From the NCBI GenBank assembly GCA_024291935.2, contig CM044326.1, forward strand, positions 37,819,948 to 37,883,947: a DNA stretch of 64,000 nucleotides. Reading direction: 5' to 3'. This document shows positions 10,670-20,734 of the stretch, one piece after another (the stretch's first letter is position 1; the number at the start of each line of letters is the position of its first letter). The notes under the pieces were generated by a model. The model had not been told where the DNA came from and did no database searches. It saw only the letters and a list, made by a program, of their open reading frames with translations. This DNA comes from Okapia johnstoni (Eukaryota > Chordata > Mammalia > Artiodactyla > Giraffidae). The position numbers were made by a program, and so were the translations under genes.

Positions 10670-10839
10670 ACTCTTACCCCTAAACTTAATCTTGTCCAAT
10701 CTATCCATAAGCCTGTACCTAGTCTCACCCTGCCTACCTGAACTAAGTTTCACCTCATTTTTTCTTATATCTAACAATAAATTTTACTTCATCCTATTTA
10801 CCTTTAGCACTGAATTCAACCCTCACCCTACAGTGTGAA

Positions 10840-11037
10840 AAGAGAGTGGATGGATGAGTTGATGTATGTATGTATGTATGTATGTTATATATGTTTGCAT
10901 ATGTGGATGAATGAATACACAGAAGGATGCATACATGGATACATGGATAACTGAATGTGTGAATGCATGGATGGATGGATAGAGGAGAGCTTAAATAATG
11001 AATTAATGAATGCATGTACGTATGTATGTATCTATTG

Positions 11038-11040
<3 letters not shown>
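10840..11040. repeat. degenerate (ATGG)/(TATG) tetranucleotide region
   Basis: Blocks of GGAT, TATG and TGAA units with many interruptions, running into a pure TG tract. Confidence 0.8.

Positions 11041-11082
<42 letters not shown>
11041..11082 (+). repeat. (TG)21 microsatellite
   Basis: Uninterrupted TG x 21 abutting the 3' end of an antisense Bov-tA. A pure tract of this length is likely polymorphic. Confidence 0.95.
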
Positions 11083-11083
<1 letters not shown>

Positions 11084-11099
11084 ATGTGCTCACATGTGG

Positions 11100-11294
11100 G
11101 ATCTCAGTCATGTCCGACTCTTTGACTCCATGAATTTTAGTCCCCCAGGCTTCTCTGTCCATGGGATTCTCCAGGCAAGAATACTGGAGTGGGATGCCGT
11201 TTTCCTCTCTAGGGGATCTTCCAGTCCAGGGATCAAACCCACCTGCCTTGTGTCTCCTGCATTAACCGCCAGATTCTTTACCACTGAACCACCT
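11100..11294 (-). mobile_element. Bov-tA SINE
   Basis: Antisense copy lacking a few bases in 'gactctttgactccatgaat'. Its 3' end touches the TG tract. Confidence 0.9.
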
Positions 11295-11305
11295 ATTTAG
11301 AAATA

Positions 11306-11650
11306 GGGTCTTTGCAAATATAATTAAGAATATTGAGATCAGATTATCCTGGATTTAGGGTATGTCCTAAATCCAATAACAGGTGTCCTTATAAGAGAAA
11401 GACAGAGGAGTATTTAAGACACACAAACATGGGGATGAGTGATGTCTGAAGCCAAGGCCTGCCTGAAGCCACCAAGATCTGGGAGAGACAAGGAAGCATT
11501 CGACCCTTGGTCCTTCAGAGGGAGTGTGGGCCTGCTTTAGTTCTGCTTTTGGACTTCAGGTCTTCAAAACGTTTAGAGGATGAATTTGTGTTGGTTTAAC
11601 CTACCCAGTTTGTGGTCATTTGCTATGGCAGCCCTAGAGAAAAAATACTG
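11306..11650 (+). mobile_element. ancient MaLR/MLT1-like LTR
   Basis: 'gtctttgcaaatataattaa', 'gtgtccttataagagaaaga', 'acccagtttgtggtcatttg' and 'ggcagccctagagaaa' follow a common mammalian ERVL-MaLR LTR in order. No internal region is seen, so it is a solo LTR or fragment. Exact subfamily not assigned. Confidence 0.6.
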
Positions 11651-11839
11651 GTACCCAGAAGAGAGAAGTCTCATTCATCTAGAGGCAAGAAAAGTTTATT
11701 TTCCATCTCATCTGAGTTTCAATTTACTGATGAGGGCTTGTCCTGAATAGAGCCAGCAGTAGGGGTTTTTCCTTTAATGTGTGATCCATATCTCATTACT
11801 TTAAGAGACCAAAGAAGGGACAGAAGTTTCCATGTACAA

Positions 11840-12135
11840 CTTAGTGATTTGATGTTTTTGTACACTGCAAAATGATCACCACCATAAGTCTAGATGATGT
11901 CACCATAGGAAGTTGTTACAATATTATTGACTGTATTTTCTATGTGTACATTGCATCTCCATGACTTATTTATTTTGTAACTAGGAATTTACATCTCTTA
12001 ATCCCCTTTACCTACTTTGCCCAGCCCTTTATGTGTCTTCCCTCTGGTACCACCTGTTGGTTCTCTGAATCTCTGACTGCTTCTGTTTAGGTAAGTTGAT
12101 TCATCTGTCTTTTTAGATTCTACATATAACTGAAA
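11840..12135 (-). mobile_element. L1 LINE 3' UTR fragment
   Basis: Antisense order 'gatttgatgtttttgtacac', 'aaaatgatcaccaccataag', 'gacttatttattttgtaact', 'ttagattctacatataac' matches a mammalian L1M 3' region. Confidence 0.65.
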
Positions 12136-12412
12136 TATAGAGTAAAACACATGCACTGTCCCCTTAATGTTTCAAAAGCACCTGCTAATTTGAGATGAGA
12201 AGGGGATATAGACTCACCATCACTTTCCCTGACTTGGAACCCTTCTTCTCAACATTATAAAATGTTATTGTTTTGTTCCCCAAGACTTGAAGATCCATTA
12301 TTGAAGTTCCCAAGAGAGGGCTGATTTTATATGTGGTTCTGCCTACTCTGTACTTTCCTAGACAATCAAAATCTGGATTATTTTAGTAGAAAAAATATCA
12401 ATATATTGCTGT

Positions 12413-12549
12413 CATTGTTCAGTCCCTAAGTCATGTCCGATTCTTTGCAACCCCATGGACTACAGCAGGTCAGACTCTTCTGTTCTCCACTGTGTACTGG
12501 AGTTTGCTCAAATCCATGTCAAGTTGAGTCGGTGATGCTATCTAACCAT
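12413..12549 (-). mobile_element. BovB LINE 3' end
   Basis: Short antisense copy, from the terminal 'cattgttcagtccctaagtc' to the 'cggtgatgctatctaaccat' segment. Confidence 0.8.
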
Positions 12550-13283
12550 ATACATAAGATCCCGTTATTCTTCTCAGGCGCTCACCTTTTCTTGACTAAA
12601 GTATTCTGGTTGCCACTCCCAGTAATAGACATATATTTTTATCTCTCCCTTTCATCATGGCTATGAGGAAGCAGTGTAACCACTCTTGCCCTCCAAAGCC
12701 TCATCTTCAGTGAAAAGATAAATCATTGTAGTGACTGTCTGACTCCATGCTCTGTCTCCCAGCTCTGAACATCCTCACCTTGCCTCCCTTATTTTTTGTT
12801 TATGTGAAAGAAGCTTCTTCCTCTTTCTAGACGTTATCTTTCAGGCAGAAAAAACAAATAAAATTTCACTTCAAACTTACCATCATATTGCCATTATTTA
12901 TCATGATAATAATTATCAGGTGGTTATAGGTGTTGAGGTGGAGATCACACAATGAAGGTCATCTTTTTCACACTTGGTGCAGCAAGCAGTGGTTAAACTA
13001 TTACTGAGTTGATGATTCCCTAGAATATATTTCACTTGCATTATTAATAATACTCATCACCTTCCTCAGCCCCTCTCCTGCTGTTGCCCCAGTGTTTGCT
13101 ACTAGCTGAGGATCAATGAGCCACCGACTATGAGAAGAAAATAAGGGTAAACGTTTGTCATAGCTAACTGTGATAAAAAAACAGAGTTGTGGTTACGGAA
13201 GAGTGGTTTTGGCACATGAAGGCAAGGTAGTCATCAGACCTTTTCTACAAATATCCCATCCTTTCCCTTCTGAGCTTTGAAAA
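12550..13283. other. unique stretch
   Basis: AT-rich; nothing recognised on either strand. Confidence 0.55.
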
Positions 13284-13294
13284 TAACTGTAAGT

Positions 13295-13422
13295 GGGACT
13301 TCCCTCACGGTTCAGTGGTGAAGACTCCATGCTTCCAATGCAGGGGACATGGGTTTGATCCCTGTCGGAACTATGATCCCACATGCCACTGGCACAACCA
13401 AAAAAAAATTAAATTAAAAAAG
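13295..13422 (+). mobile_element. CHR-type artiodactyl SINE
   Basis: tRNA-derived head 'gggacttccctcacggttca', then 'gactccatgcttccaatgca', then an A-rich tail. It has no Bov-A body. TSD taactgtaagt/taactataagt at 13284-13294 and 13423-13433 (one mismatch). The family is shared with other cetartiodactyls, so it is older than Bov-tA. Confidence 0.85.
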
Positions 13423-13794
13423 TAACTATAAGTTTAAAAAAATATATGGATGGAAGCACAGTATAAATGGGAGTCCAAGAGTCTCTTGACCAGTGAGTTT
13501 GGACAGAAGTTTGGGGCAGCATTTCCAGGCTAGAGTATACGATTGTCCAGGTAGATGCCTCAGATCTTTGTCCTTCTATGGTGCCTGGCATTGACCCAGT
13601 CAGTGGCTCCTTGGTCCATTCAGATTTATAGGGAGGACAACATTACCACAGGAAGGAATCTCCGTGGTGCAGGATGACATCTTTGCTGTCCAGATGTGGG
13701 GGCTGTTTCTTCCTACAGCATGACCCAGTTTATCTAAGGTCTTGGACAGAGCTCAGCAAAAGGAGAGGAGAAGAGAGAAACTACCATTTTCCAG

Positions 13795-13915
13795 TTTAAA
13801 TTCCTTTTGTGACTATGAATCCTTGGGCAAACCAATTTGTGTAGCCTCGGCATCTTTATAGCTAACATGGAGATAGTAAGCTCTGATTCTCTGCAAACAT
13901 AAGATAAAGTAGTAA
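13795..13915 (+). mobile_element. MIR SINE
   Basis: 'ttgtgactatgaatccttgg' with 'gggcaaacc' and a following 'catctttatagctaacatgg' matches the sense MIR core. Confidence 0.6.
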
Positions 13916-13919
13916 ATGT

Positions 13920-14522
13920 TAAAAAAAACTTTAAGCAACATGCAAACTTTAAATGGTTAGGCTGCCCTTGGACCTTAGCTATCTAATGATTTTCTAAATA
14001 TTCTTTTACCATGTATATTAGATTGCCATCTCTCTCCTACCTATTTTCTTTTCAATTATAAAATGTTTCTGATGAAATAAAAAAGATAAGTCATAACTGA
14101 TAAACACAGACGGCACTGAAGTATTAGTGGAAAAATTACATTTCAGCTTTTCTTGAAGAGTAGCAGTTAGCAAAAGTCATTACCTTCTCCCCACCCCTCA
14201 ACAGATAGAATCTAAACATTCAGAAAATGCTATTTCTATTTTTAATGCTTATCAAAGTAATCTATGTACATCATTTAATGAGTCAAATAGTGCACAATCT
14301 CTGACCCCCCTCCTGTCCATTTCCAAATCCAACTTCTCAGAGCCAAGCACTTGCATCTCATCTACATGTTTATGTCTTGATATACTTTAAAATAATATCC
14401 TTAGGATGCTTTTTTTAATTTCCCCTTTTAAGTATTATTTCATTGACTTCCTTCCATGGAAAATGTCTTGCTAGAGGTTCGGGTATTTGTAGTAACTGGG
14501 AACCCCTGGGAGTAGGTCAAGT
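13920..14522. other. AT-rich stretch, possible old LINE
   Basis: 14230-14460 resembles a widespread antisense LINE-like sequence ('gtacatcatttaatgagtca', then C-rich, then AT-rich), but I cannot name it. The rest is unique. Confidence 0.4.
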
Positions 14523-14534
14523 CATGAGTTCAAT

Positions 14535-14759
14535 TGTGCGGTGTTGTGTTCGGTCGCTAAGTCATATCTGACTCTTTTGTGACCCCATGGACTGTAGCCC
14601 ACCAGGCTCCTCTGTCCATGGGATTTCCCAGGCAAGAATACTGGAGTACATTGCCATTTCCTCCTCCAGAGGATCTTCCTAACCAGGGATCGAACCTACA
14701 TCTTCTGCATCTTCTACATCAGCAAGTGGATTCTTTACCACTGAGTCACCTGGGAAGCC
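14535..14759 (-). mobile_element. Bov-tA SINE with perfect TSD
   Basis: Antisense copy flanked by a perfect 12-bp duplication, catgagttcaat, at 14523-14534 and 14760-14771. This suggests a comparatively recent insertion. Confidence 0.95.
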
Positions 14760-15007
14760 CATGAGTTCAATAAAGCATCCGAAAGCCAGGTTAGTTCTGT
14801 GCTGGGCAGAGGGTGACAAAGTGTAACAAGCCACTGATGCGATCACCTTTTCAACTGCAAGGGCCCAGCTCTGCTGGAGGAGAGAAGGACAGCATTACTG
14901 AGAGGAGCTCTGATAGGTAAAGGCTTCTTCCTTCAGAGAGCAGACACAGATGAATCTGAAGAAGAAAGAAGTGGCAAAGATGTCTTTAGGAGATGCTGAA
15001 GCTCCTC

Positions 15008-15324
15008 CTCTAGGCTTCCCTGGTAGTTCAGCTAGTAAAGAATCGCCTGCAATGGAGAAGACCCTTGTTGGATACCTGAGTTGGGAAGATCTTCTGAAGA
15101 AGGGATAGGCTACCCACTCTTGGGCTTCCCTGGTGGCTCAACTGGTTAAAAAAAAAAAAATCCACCTGCAATGCAGGAGACCTATGTTCGATCCCTAGGC
15201 TGTGAGGATCCCCTGGAGAAGGGAACCGCTACCCACTCCAGTATTCTGGCCTGGATGATTCCACGGACTGTATGTTCCATGGGGTTGCAAAGGGTCAGAC
15301 ACTACTGAGTGACTTTTAATCACT
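15008..15324 (+). mobile_element. head-to-tail Bov-tA dimer
   Basis: First unit (15012-15120) is cut in the body at 'ggctacccactct' and a second full head follows at 15121. The whole dimer is flanked by the 9-bp repeat aagctcctc at 14999-15007 and 15325-15333, so it looks like one insertion event. A 13-base A-run in the second head replaces the usual 'taaagaatc' start. Confidence 0.88.
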
Positions 15325-15333
15325 AAGCTCCTC

Positions 15334-16025
15334 TATGTCCACCCTGCAATTTTCCTTTCTCCATCTTTTTAGTAAGCCAGTCAACACTGGCTTCTGAGCC
15401 CACAAGAAGAAAATAGCTGATTGCTAGATACAGTGTATAGTTTGGCTAGGTCACCAAGACTGGGACTCCTCCAGACGGTCATGATAAAGAGTGTCCTCTG
15501 TTATCTTGGATTTCCATCTCCTTAGTTGACTTTGTCTTGATAAGAAAGAGGTAAAATATCCACTATCTCTGTTAGGGGATTTGTTTTAAGAGACCAATTG
15601 TGCTGCTGACAGATCTCTTTTGCTGAAATTCCTCAGTTTTATTCCCAACCCTCCTTTGCATGACTGGAGTGAAGCAGAAACATCCAGGGGCTGTTGCACA
15701 ATGAGATCCAAGGTTCCCTAGAAAATGGGAAGATATGAGAGGCAGAAAGAAGGAGGAAGGTAAAGTCAGAGAAGAGAAACTGCCTACAAGAGTCAAATCC
15801 ATTCCCCATACCCCATTTCTTATGTACAATCCACCTATAAAGTGGACAGAGCAAATATAGTAACCCCCACGGTGCAAGTAAAGAAACAGTCTAAAGAACT
15901 CTCCAGAAGACATTTTGGGAGTAGTGCAAGGTGCAGCAACCTAGAAGTACAACCAGCTCTCTGTTCTTGTTCCAACTGGCCTGGTTGCTAGATAAGGCAA
16001 TGAATGTCAAACAACCCTATCAATA
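15334..16025. other. unique stretch
   Basis: No repeat recognised. A 113-codon minus-strand frame at 15572-15913 has no domain I recognise and is probably chance. Confidence 0.5.
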
Positions 16026-16029
16026 AGTA

Positions 16030-16299
16030 AGAAGGACTGATATTGAAGCTGAAACTCCAATACTTTGGCCACCTCATACAAAGGGTTGACTCATTGGAAA
16101 AGACCCTGATGCTGGGAAGGATTGGGGGAAGGAGGAGAAGGGGACAACAGAGGATGAGATGGCTGGATGGCATCACCAAGTCGATGGACATGGGTTTGGG
16201 TAGACTCCGGGAGTTGGTGATGGACAGGGAGGCCTGGCGTGCTGCGATTCATGGGGTTGCAAAGAGTAGGACATGACTGAGCGACTGAACTGAACTGAA
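16030..16299 (+). mobile_element. BovB LINE 3' end
   Basis: Covers the last about 270 bp, including the C-terminal coding end (frame 16043-16276) and the terminus 'gcgactgaactgaactgaa'. The sequence is close to a young BovB subtype ('aaggattgggggaagg', 'gctgcgattcatggggttgc'). Confidence 0.92.
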
Positions 16300-16317
16300 G
16301 TATTATTATGGTTACAC

Positions 16318-16440
16318 TGGCCTTAGACCTTAGTTATCTGGGATCTTGGGCAAACTGCCTAATTTCTCCATATCTCCATTTCTTCAAGTATGTGTGAGAG
16401 GTGGTAAGAACTGCTTCAAAGTTTTTGACTAGTGTTTGAC
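16318..16440 (+). mobile_element. MIR SINE
   Basis: Sense MIR core: 'gggatcttgggcaaactgcc' followed by 'atctccatttcttcaagtat'. Confidence 0.6.
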
Positions 16441-16587
16441 GCAATGCTATCTAACATGTATTGTTCACATGGGCCTGCATAGTCAAATATTTTGTGCATA
16501 TTAAACTCATGTGCAGCATGTTTGTGAAGCAGATTCGACAATGACCACCCTCTCCATCTTACCAGTGGGGAGAGTGGTCCTCCTGTG

Positions 16588-16705
16588 AGACTGAGTGATG
16601 TGCCAATGCTAGCAAGTCTATTAGGTAGAGAAGTTGAGATTGAGCTCTGGCCAGTGTGATGTAAGTTTCTGACCTCATAGCCCCTATGCTGAGCTGCCTC
16701 ACATT
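16588..16705 (-). mobile_element. MIR SINE (weak)
   Basis: 'gtgatgtgccaatgctagca' then 'gaagttgagattgagctctg' resembles antisense MIR ('...cagctagtaagtgg...'). Confidence 0.4.
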
Positions 16706-16709
16706 TCTA

Positions 16710-17958
16710 GAACATGTATGGGAGCTGCATAGGGCTTCATACCCTCAATAAATTCAGGTGTCTTTGAGCATTTGCTAAAAATCTCCAATCAGTCAATCTC
16801 CTGGATTTCTCCCTACTCTTGTCTTCACTTCCTTCTTGAGCAGTCTAGATTATCTAAGGAATATGTTTGCCAATACCCTTTAATCCCTTACCTTCCATTT
16901 TTCACAATCATCTGAGTGAAATCCAAACTCCAGCAGATCTCAGCAATCCATCATCTTCACTCAAGAAGAAAGTAATGCTGGACATGGTGCAGAAAGGCAG
17001 AATGCATTGATGGTCAGCTTCAAAAGCAGACTCACTACTACCAGGCAGCCCTCCTGGGTTTCAGGAGCCCATCAAGGTCTTGTTTTCACAACAAATATGT
17101 CAAACTCTAACCACTTCTCTCTGTAATACCCAGAAGAGGACAAAAGCCTCCTGTTTCTCAGAGAAAATTGGGAGAACAGGATGAGATCTCTCTCAACTTC
17201 ACATGAATACTGGACCTTCAGCTTATCTACATCCTGTCCTGTTCTGGTAACTTCAAGGAGACACCCTCTTGGATGGAAGATCATTTCCATTCCCATGTTC
17301 TGAGATCCTTCCCTGCTCTCAGACATTTCAAGAGCTCAGTTATTCTTGCCTCTCTCCAGTACATTTTGCTGAATTCTTGACAAAAATTCTCAATCATTCA
17401 ATCGTGATTGTCCCATTTTTCGAGAGCAGAAAGAAGATTGCCCTCAACCTCCTTTTAATCAATGCCTATCTCACTTCTCCTTTTCACAGACGTCTTATGA
17501 ACAGAGACTTCTCCCCCTGAAATCCCTAAGAATCACATTTCCTTCATAACTATTCACATTTTGCTCACATCTGTCTTTCAAGATGCTCTTCCTCAGGCCA
17601 TGGGGTGTTCCATCCTCTTCACAGTCTTTCTCAACCTTCCAGGGTCCATAGTTTCTGGTTTTCCTCCTCCATAGATGAGTGTCTTCTTCTCTGCCACTAC
17701 TGTTATTCAATGTTGGAGTTCCTTCATTTGCGACCCCATATGTTTATTCTGTACTTCCCTTCTAAACCAAATAAATTCTGGCTCCAGAAGTAATTTCTGG
17801 ACTGGTGACTCCCAACCTGATGGATAAAGACAAGTCTCTTCCTCTGAGCTGTAGACCCATGTATCTAGCTACCTGTGCATCACCTCTACTCTGAATGCTG
17901 AAAGTTTTATTAAACTCAAAATGTTTGAGACCAAATTCTTGACCTTTGTTGGACCCCA
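16710..17958. other. unique or very old repeat-derived stretch
   Basis: 17800-17950 ('ggtgactcccaacctgatgg' onward, then 'gagctgtagacccatgtatc') resembles a dispersed ancient mammalian repeat I cannot name. No gene recognised. Confidence 0.4.
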
Positions 17959-17971
17959 TCTTAATAAGTGG

Positions 17972-18186
17972 TACCAAGTTGTTTCAGTCATGTCTGACTC
18001 TTTGTGACTCCATGGACAGTAGCCTGCCAAGCTCCTCTGTGCATGGGATTCTCCAGGCAAGAATACTGGAGTGGGTTGCCATGGCTTCACTCAGGGGATC
18101 TTCCAAACCCAGGGATCAAAATTGTGTCTTTTATGTCACTGCATCAGCAGGCAGTTTCTTTACCACTAGTGCCACCTGGGAAGCCC
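17972..18186 (-). mobile_element. Bov-tA SINE with perfect TSD
   Basis: Antisense copy bounded by cttaataagtgg at 17960-17971 and 18187-18198 (12/12). Confidence 0.95.
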
Positions 18187-18199
18187 CTTAATAAGTGGC

Positions 18200-19130
18200 A
18201 TCACCATTAATAAGCAATGTGACTTGGTCCCTTAGGAGTCAATAGGCCCTCTTGAAGAGACTCATACTCCTAGCCAAGTCATGGCCAACAAAAGGTAGTT
18301 TTACTCTCTGCTAGTCTTTCTATTCTTTTCCCTTAAACTAAGATCTACCACAGTCTTGTTTATTCACGATGTCATTATCTCTCATCCAGACACTTTAAGG
18401 ATCTCTGATTCCAAACCTAATACATGCCGCTTTCAAATGTTCTCTGAAGCTTCTATAATCTTATAAAAAACAAATCTTGATTTGTTTCTCCCATATTAAA
18501 ACCTCCCAGTAAATTCTCACATCTCTATGGATAGTGACCAAAGTCCCCCATCTGGTCCCCAAGCCAGGTACAGTCTAGAGCCTGTTATCTTCCCATCTCA
18601 CTTCACAGCATATCCCTGGCCTCATTGGCGGACACTACCCAGGCTATTTGTTCCTGTTGTCCTTTGCTGTGAAATAAGTCATTCCACACTTAGAAGAGCC
18701 AGCAGCAACTGTTTCATTAAACCAGAAATTCTATGGGTGGGAAATTCAGGAAGAGTTCAGTGAAGATGTCTGAGACCAGCGGCTGGGGCTCAGAAGTCTG
18801 GAGGACTCCCTTCCACGATGTCGTCTTCATCACGAGCCTGGAGTCTGGGCTGGGGTGGCTGAGGACAGGCTGCCAGAAGGCTCATAGCCTTGCATGTTCT
18901 AGCTTTGGGAGTCACAAAGCATCACTTCCATCAATTCTCTTCCCCTAGGTCGTCACAAAAGTCTACTCATTTTCAAAGGACATAAACCCCACCCTTTGAT
19001 GAAAGGAGATCAGATGATCTGCGGATCACATTTTAAAGCTGCTGCATGTTTCCCTTCCATTCCCCGCGGACACCATCAAAGCTCCCTCCAGACTTGTGAT
19101 AGCCTCTGCCCGTTCCTTCCCCGCAGCCAG
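18200..19130. other. unique stretch, possible old LINE at 18480-18680
   Basis: 'aaacctcccagtaaattctc' to 'cctatccctggcctc'-like order at 18490-18640 hints at an L2-type element. The remainder, including the CpG-containing 18770-18900, is unique. Confidence 0.4.
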
Positions 19131-19139
19131 ATTGATCCT

Positions 19140-19340
19140 CCCCATCCTAAGGATGCTGCTTCCTTCTTGGCTTTCTCCAGGAGTCTCTCCCTAAGACTCC
19201 AAGCCTGATCTCCTGTCCACACCTGCTTCTCCTACCATGCCCTTCTTTGTAGCACTCAACACTACTGTCTTCCTAACCTCAAGTTCTTGATGGACATCCC
19301 CCAATAGATAATGAGCTCCTCAAAGACAGAGCCCTCAAGG
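19140..19340 (+). mobile_element. L2 LINE 3' fragment (degenerate)
   Basis: 'ttctttgtagcactcaacac', 'taatgagctcctcaaagaca' match the order of L2 3' sequence ('...gagctccttgagg...'). Confidence 0.5.
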
Positions 19341-19344
19341 AGAG

Positions 19345-20505
19345 AGAGAAGAAATGAAACAAGAAGGGGAAACACCTGAATTCAGTCTCCCCACAATGGG
19401 TTGCAGAGCTCTTTGCACAGCGTTTTGCTTCCTCTCTGTCAAAGGGGAGAGCATTCTGGCTTATGAGGCAGGAAAGGTCTGTCTTTAGAGAACTGTTTTG
19501 GTAGGTCCTCCAGGGGAGGTACAGGAGAAGAACTTTTGTGCTCTATTTTCCTAATCACCCTAAATGAATGAACAAAACACTTTACAGCCCTCCCTGGTGG
19601 CCTCTGGCCTCTGCACATGGCAGAACATGAACGTATGATCTTGGCACTTGCCCGAGACTGTTCAGGTGCAGGCAGGAGGGCACAGGTCGGGAAGCAACAA
19701 CAAGAAACAGAAGTTGCAGTGACACCTGGATACTCACCTCTTTTGAGCCCTGGGGGCAGCTGGATACTTTCCAGAAAGGGAACACCTGGGTCCCCCACGA
19801 GCTGGAGGGTTGCCACACATCTTTGTTTCCTGCTGAAATATTGGACAGAACCATCAATTGCGAGATCACTCAGATCCCACATCCGAGGTGGGGTACAGCG
19901 AAGGTGGGATGGGAGTGGGCTCTGAATGAGTCACGCCATTGTCCCACACCATGCATTACAGCTTCTCCCGCTTCTCAGGAAGATGATTTTCTTCTCTGAG
20001 GCCACTGTTATCACACAAGAGAAGTCCAAACACCCCACCCCAGTAGGTGGGATTGGATGATTTGAGTAGTAAAATGTTCAGACAACAAAGGTCTCTGAAC
20101 CAGGAGGTAAGCAAAAATATTTTTCCCTATACCTTGATTCAATTATTTACCAAGTCCAAAAACGCAATATTGGGAAAAGACAGGTAAAGGCTCAGCTTAA
20201 ATTTTACATATACAGTATCAATTCCCTAGCAACCCAGTCTTGTTTCATATTCACTTTTTAATTCCCTTTCTTTGCATTTTCTTTACGTTCCCTGTAGGAA
20301 ACCTAGCTATATTATATCCAGCTACTGAAATCATTGTCATAATTGTCAATTATGAAAATGTAATAATAATAATGATTCCTTCCATTTCAGACCATTTTAT
20401 AAACCACTCGGAGACATATGGCAGGATTAGATATGACCCTTGTAAGCTCCACAGGACACAGCCCTAAGACTCTGAGCATAGAAAGGACTAAGCTGTGGTC
20501 TATTT
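19345..20505. other. unique stretch with a possible minus-strand exon
   Basis: No repeat recognised. A 147-codon minus-strand frame spans 19439-19882. Within it a strong donor-like GTGAGT follows a TTTCAG acceptor-like site (see findings). No protein family recognised. Confidence 0.4.
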
Positions 20506-20510
20506 TACAA

Positions 20511-20720
20511 GGGCTTCCCTGGTAGCTCAGTGGTAAAGAATCTGCCTGCAAAGCTAGAGACATAGGTTTGATCCCTGGGTTGGGAAGATCCCCTGGAGAA
20601 AGGCATGGCAACCCACTCCAGGACTTTTGCGTGGGAAATCCTATGGCCTGAAAAGACTGGGGGGCTACAGTCCATAGCCTCTCAAAAGAGTCAGGCGTGA
20701 CTTAGCAACTAAAACAGCAA
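20511..20720 (+). mobile_element. Bov-tA SINE
   Basis: Full-length plus copy, diverged in the 3' half ('gactttgcg'-like and G-run changes). Confidence 0.88.
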
Positions 20721-20734
20721 TAAGGATAACCTCA

